This document shows positions 61,765-64,000 of a DNA stretch of 64,000 nt, one piece after another. Every line of letters starts with the position of its first letter. Within the stretch, counting starts at the first letter, position 1. Under the pieces are notes generated by a model, which saw nothing but the letters and a program-made list of their open reading frames with translations, made no database searches and was not told the origin of the DNA. Both the position numbers and the translations under genes were made by a program. Source of the DNA: Nodosilinea sp. LEGE 06152 (GTDB lineage Bacteria; Cyanobacteriota; Cyanobacteriia; Phormidesmidales; Phormidesmidaceae); assembly GCF_015207525.1 (NCBI RefSeq), contig NZ_JADEWR010000037.1:1-64000 (forward strand), read 5' to 3'.

Positions 61765-61901
61765 AGGGTTTGTAAGTACTCTCTCACCTGGCGTACGAAA
61801 TTCTCAGCCTGTACGTAGCATTCATTGGATGCTTCTAGAGCATTTTGGGCCTGCTGAAGTCGCGCCTTAACCAGAGCAGCAATATCGTCTGACTGGCTCA
61901 T
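61761..61901 (-). CDS. 46-residue HEPN-like mini-protein
   Basis: A short frame between the MNT gene and dndD, joined to both by 4-base ATGA overlaps, reads MSQSDDIAALVKARLQQAQN, then ALEASNECY and then VQAENFVRQVREYLQTL. The first part resembles the N-terminal helix of HEPN toxins, and the last part resembles the C-terminal helix. The middle, with the R-x4-6-H motif, is missing and the sequence has no histidine. It is probably an internally deleted HEPN partner of the MNT protein upstream, kept as a translational link, or a small partner in its own right. The exact overlaps make a real translated gene likely. Confidence 0.6.
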   Translation of the reverse strand: MSQSDDIAALVKARLQQAQNALEASNECYVQAENFVRQVREYLQTL

Positions 61902-62218
61902 GCAGCTATACCCTCTGAGAGAATGTTGTGAACGAGAGGGCTGGCGGTATAAGGGCTAGCCTCAAACTGCTGGTGAGAATATTTGACTGTGGTAATAACC
62001 ACGTCATGGTAAAAGCCAACTTCCCAGGCAATGTCGCTAACGGCTTTCCAGATGGTGCGGTCTAATTTGTCTACAACGACACAAATATCAAAGTCTGAAT
62101 CGGGCTGGGCGCTGCCCTTGGCCCGTGAGCCAAAAGCCCAAATGCTGGCCTGGGGAAATTGGCCACGAATTTTGCTGGCAAATTCTGTCAAAATTTTCTG
62201 ATCGTGTGCTGACAGCAT
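61898..62218 (-). CDS. Minimal nucleotidyltransferase (MNT antitoxin type)
   Basis: 106 residues with an intact catalytic motif: G30S31-x10-D42-F-D44 in AFGSRAKGSAQPDSDFDI. It differs in sequence from the MntA at 59488 and represents a second MNT lineage in the same operon. Such proteins pair with HEPN toxins; the only candidate here is the 46-residue frame that starts in its stop codon. The ATG at 62218 is clear. The gap to the gene upstream is 78 bases. Confidence 0.82.
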   Translation of the reverse strand: MLSAHDQKILTEFASKIRGQFPQASIWAFGSRAKGSAQPDSDFDICVVVDKLDRTIWKAVSDIAWEVGFYHDVVITTVKYSHQQFEASPYTASPLVHNILSEGIAA

Positions 62219-62296
62219 GATGCGGTGTAGAGATTAGCCCACAGCCTTTTGGAATGACTCAATTGTACCTGGGGAACCCTACCACCTTTACCGCCC

Positions 62297-62668
62297 CTAT
62301 TTCCCTTCGGTTGAAGGCGGTACCTGGCCAAATTTGAGGGTAGCCCAGGCGGTTTGAAAGGTTTCGACGTCGCCGGTTTCTTCAGCGATTTTGAGGTCGC
62401 GGATGGTTTCGGCTCGCTGGATGGCGGGGGCTTTGGCGAGGGCGCTGGTTTCAAAGCAGGCTTGTAGGGCCTTGTAGATGCCGGTGCGGCGGCTCATAGT
62501 TTGGTATTTGCGCTCGGTGTCGAGGAGTTTGGCGACGAGTTCGAGATACATGGGGTCGTCGTCGCAGAGGGTGGCGAGTATGGCCCACTCGTCGGGGCCG
62601 AGGGTGGTGGTGTCGGCGCTGGGGCGGGAATCGTGGAGTTTTTGGCCGGTGATTTCGTGGTCAATCAC
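62297..62668 (-). CDS. Small Dnd-locus protein of unknown function
   Basis: 123 residues, helical and acidic, starting at GTG. Recognisable parts are TLGPDEWAILATLCDDDPMY, LVAKLLDTERKYQTMSRRTG and YKALQACFE. The pattern fits small proteins named DNA modification system-associated small protein in cyanobacteria (from memory, unverified). No catalytic motif is seen. The start is five bases after the stop of the upstream gene, so both are translated together. It is the second gene of the Dnd operon. Confidence 0.6.
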   Translation of the reverse strand: MIDHEITGQKLHDSRPSADTTTLGPDEWAILATLCDDDPMYLELVAKLLDTERKYQTMSRRTGIYKALQACFETSALAKAPAIQRAETIRDLKIAEETGDVETFQTAWATLKFGQVPPSTEGK

Positions 62669-62673
62669 TGCCG

Positions 62674-62982
62674 CTATTCTCTGGGCAGGTACTTCACCAA
62701 CGCCTTCATAACCTCATGGGGCTGGAACTGCAACGGCCTGTCGGCGTTGGGGGCACTGAGAAAGTCTGTCCACTCCAAGATTTCGGCAAAGCCGAGCTGG
62801 TGGAGGGCAACGACGATGGAACTGACAGACTGTTTGCTGCCGATAACGAGGATTTTGACAGGTTCGCGGTCGGGGTGGGGGTAGCTGTGGAGTTTGAGGG
62901 TGAGTTCGAGGTGGACTGGGCCGGTGGCATCGGGGTTGAGGATGCGGGCACTGTAGCGGGCGGTGGGGGATTGGTCTTGCAT
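62674..62982 (-). CDS. First gene of the Dnd minus-strand operon, unknown function
   Basis: 102 residues with an alpha/beta pattern: LELTLKLHSYPHPDREPVKI, then ILVIGSKQSVSSIVVALHQL and FAEILEWTDFLSAP. It looks like a small single-domain protein with a GSKQS loop. I do not recognise a family. The ATG at 62980-62982 (MQDQSPTAR) is preferred to an upstream TTG. It lies directly behind the operator and promoter, so it is the first gene transcribed and is likely to matter for control or targeting of the system. Confidence 0.6.
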   Translation of the reverse strand: MQDQSPTARYSARILNPDATGPVHLELTLKLHSYPHPDREPVKILVIGSKQSVSSIVVALHQLGFAEILEWTDFLSAPNADRPLQFQPHEVMKALVKYLPRE

Positions 62983-62987
62983 AGTCT

Positions 62988-63055
62988 TGTCAACCACTAG
63001 GACGTTGAAAGGCAATTTACCCTGCCCAAAGGTTGACTGTCAACCACTAGGATGT
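62988..63055. promoter_or_regulatory. Operator: paired direct repeats and a perfect palindrome
   Basis: The 18-base motif TGTCAACCACTAGGACGT (62988-63005) recurs as TGTCAACCACTAGGATGT (63038-63055), 50 bases apart. The second copy overlaps a perfect palindrome GGTTGAC-T-GTCAACC (63031-63045). The sites lie between the Dnd operon and a divergent XRE gene, a classic place for autorepression. Confidence 0.7.
63014..63043 (-). promoter_or_regulatory. Predicted sigma-70 promoter of the Dnd operon
   Basis: On the minus strand TTGACA (complement of 63038-63043) is separated by 18 bases from TAAATT (complement of 63014-63019). It is about 30 bases upstream of the first gene's start. The -35 box lies inside the palindromic operator, so a bound regulator would block it. 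Confidence 0.55.
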
Positions 63056-63089
63056 GTCTGGATGGCAGAAACTCTGAAACCATGAACGG

Positions 63090-63317
63090 ATGGGAAAAGC
63101 AGGCAAAGCGCTCAAGCAGGTTCTAGAGGATTACAGCATCAGCCAGTTTGCGCTGGCGGTGGCTATGGATGTAGAGCGCAATAACGTCTACCGCTGGGTC
63201 AACGAAAAACGCGATCCAACGGCTGAAACAGTTATTGAAATTGTTAGAGCGTTAAAAACTCTCAAGCCTGAAGCAGCGAAAGCTTTTGTAAATCTCTACG
63301 TAGGAAATGAGGTTTAA
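63090..63317 (+). CDS. XRE-family DNA-binding regulator
   Basis: A 75-residue single-domain helix-turn-helix protein: VLEDYSISQFALAVAMDVER, then NNVYRWVNEKRDPTAETVIE. This is the HTH_3 fold with recognition helix around RNNVYRWVNE, followed by a short C-terminal helix. It is divergent from the Dnd operon, and the gap between them holds a palindromic operator. It is therefore the likely regulator of the operon, possibly with autoregulation. The ATG at 63090 is the only start that fits the domain. Confidence 0.85.
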   Translation: MGKAGKALKQVLEDYSISQFALAVAMDVERNNVYRWVNEKRDPTAETVIEIVRALKTLKPEAAKAFVNLYVGNEV

Positions 63318-63455
63318 TCTACAAGAAGGGGAAAGCTTTCGATGTATTGATCTATGGAGTCATGCTTACTCAAGCAATGCCAATGATGCTATATTATCAG
63401 CGGGGGATGTCGAGTGCCTTCCGGCCCAGTAAGCTACCTGGCTAACTTTGATTAG

Positions 63456-63476
63456 TGCCTAACTAATAATTAGGCA
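63456..63476. terminator. Hairpin between convergent genes
   Basis: Stem TGCCTAA / TTAGGCA with a seven-base loop CTAATAA, in the gap between the XRE gene (+) and the converging gene at 63525 (-). It has no clear U-tract but could end either transcript. Confidence 0.4.
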
Positions 63477-63524
63477 GACCAAGGACGCAATTACTGGCGT
63501 CATCTCCCTCAAAATTTCCTCAAA

Positions 63525-63959
63525 TTAATGCTGTTCTTTATAATAAGCGTTTTTAAGCACCACTCTACGCTCCACTTTTTGGCTTAGATGTGCTTCGGAT
63601 GTCCAGGCTTCTGGATATCTGACTGTTTCTAAAATTTTAAATAGAAAAGTTCTTGGAACCGAATTATTATTATTACTTCCGACATTTATCTTTGCTTTTT
63701 CGTACTTTAATAGATGCTCTACCGAGCGGTATACAAATCCATCTTCTCGAAGATAATTAACTGATAGGATTGCATGGGATGAGGGCAATTGTTCTAAGAA
63801 TCTTTTTAAATACGGGATAGTATTTAGGCTTGCTTCCTTATGCTTAGAAGCTCTTGACTTTCTAAGCATATGTCTCCAACCTAGTCTTGTTAGTTCTATA
63901 TTTCCCAAGACAGGAGATAAAATGCCTTCCTGAGCTATCTGCCTGTAGCTAGATTTCAC
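63525..63959 (-). CDS. Hypothetical protein, possibly cut by the window edge
   Basis: 144 residues from a GTG start. The frame stays open to the edge of the window (adding RKRTTHLTQRRKN), so the true start may lie outside. The protein is basic, without membrane helices or a signal. Recognisable parts are LGNIELTRLGWRHMLRKSRA and LEQLPSSHAILSVNYLREDG. The DNA is AT-rich compared with its surroundings, which points to transferred DNA. I do not recognise a family; a nuclease-like or phage-related origin is possible but not supported by motifs. Confidence 0.5.
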   Translation of the reverse strand: MKSSYRQIAQEGILSPVLGNIELTRLGWRHMLRKSRASKHKEASLNTIPYLKRFLEQLPSSHAILSVNYLREDGFVYRSVEHLLKYEKAKINVGSNNNNSVPRTFLFKILETVRYPEAWTSEAHLSQKVERRVVLKNAYYKEQH

Positions 63960-64000
63960 ATTCTTCCGCCGCTGTGTTAGATGTGTAGTTCGCTTGCGTA

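Overview
The window looks like a piece of a filamentous or Leptolyngbya-type cyanobacterial chromosome. The evidence is the very frequent HIP1 octamer GCGATCGC, cyanobacterial-style intergenic repeats, a cyanobacterial-type phosphofructokinase, WGxxGxxG-CTERM and DUF5671 proteins, and many TPR, CHAT and caspase proteins. The genus cannot be fixed from sequence reading alone. No rRNA, tRNA or CRISPR array was recognised.

Region 1 (1-18 kb) is mostly housekeeping and stress genes: a GT4 glycosyltransferase, a small lipoprotein, phosphofructokinase, two membrane proteins of unknown function, a secreted beta-helix/RTX protein, a WGxxGxxG surface protein, a baeRF (release-factor-like) protein, an HdeD membrane protein, a glutathione-reductase-like enzyme, a GlsB/YeaQ membrane protein and an M3 oligoendopeptidase. 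Gaps carry hairpin terminators, palindromic repeats and two copies of a MITE-like element.

Region 2 (18-37 kb) is accessory. It holds an intact IS1-family element with an 8-bp target duplication, an M15-like peptidase gene, and then a long minus-strand array: TpsB outer-membrane transporter, TpsA exoprotein, TPR-CHAT protease, Tat-exported caspase, a membrane TPR protein, a secreted FecR-like/TPR protein, a TPR-CHAT pseudogene split by an IS5-family element, and a second intact TPR-CHAT protease. Most of these carry export signals, so the array may be an envelope or periplasmic protease network linked to two-partner secretion.

Region 3 (38-53 kb) is one giant gene of about 4948 codons. Its product has beta-helical repeats, five Calx-beta domains, eight CARDB domains, an RHS/YD-repeat shell with the RHS core in mid-protein, Ig/cadherin-like repeats and a C-terminal RTX block. 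A decayed IS5-type element follows it.

Region 4 (54-64 kb) is a DNA phosphorothioation (Dnd) locus: a Dnd-associated methyltransferase, DndC, a Uma2-like protein, DndD and DndE. Two HEPN/MNT toxin-antitoxin modules are built into the same minus-strand operon. Both nucleotidyltransferase antitoxins keep their active-site motif, but one HEPN partner lacks the expected motif arginine and the other is only 46 residues long. Two small unknown genes head the operon, and a divergent XRE regulator faces it across a palindromic operator. DndB, DndFGH and a cysteine desulfurase are not seen in the window.
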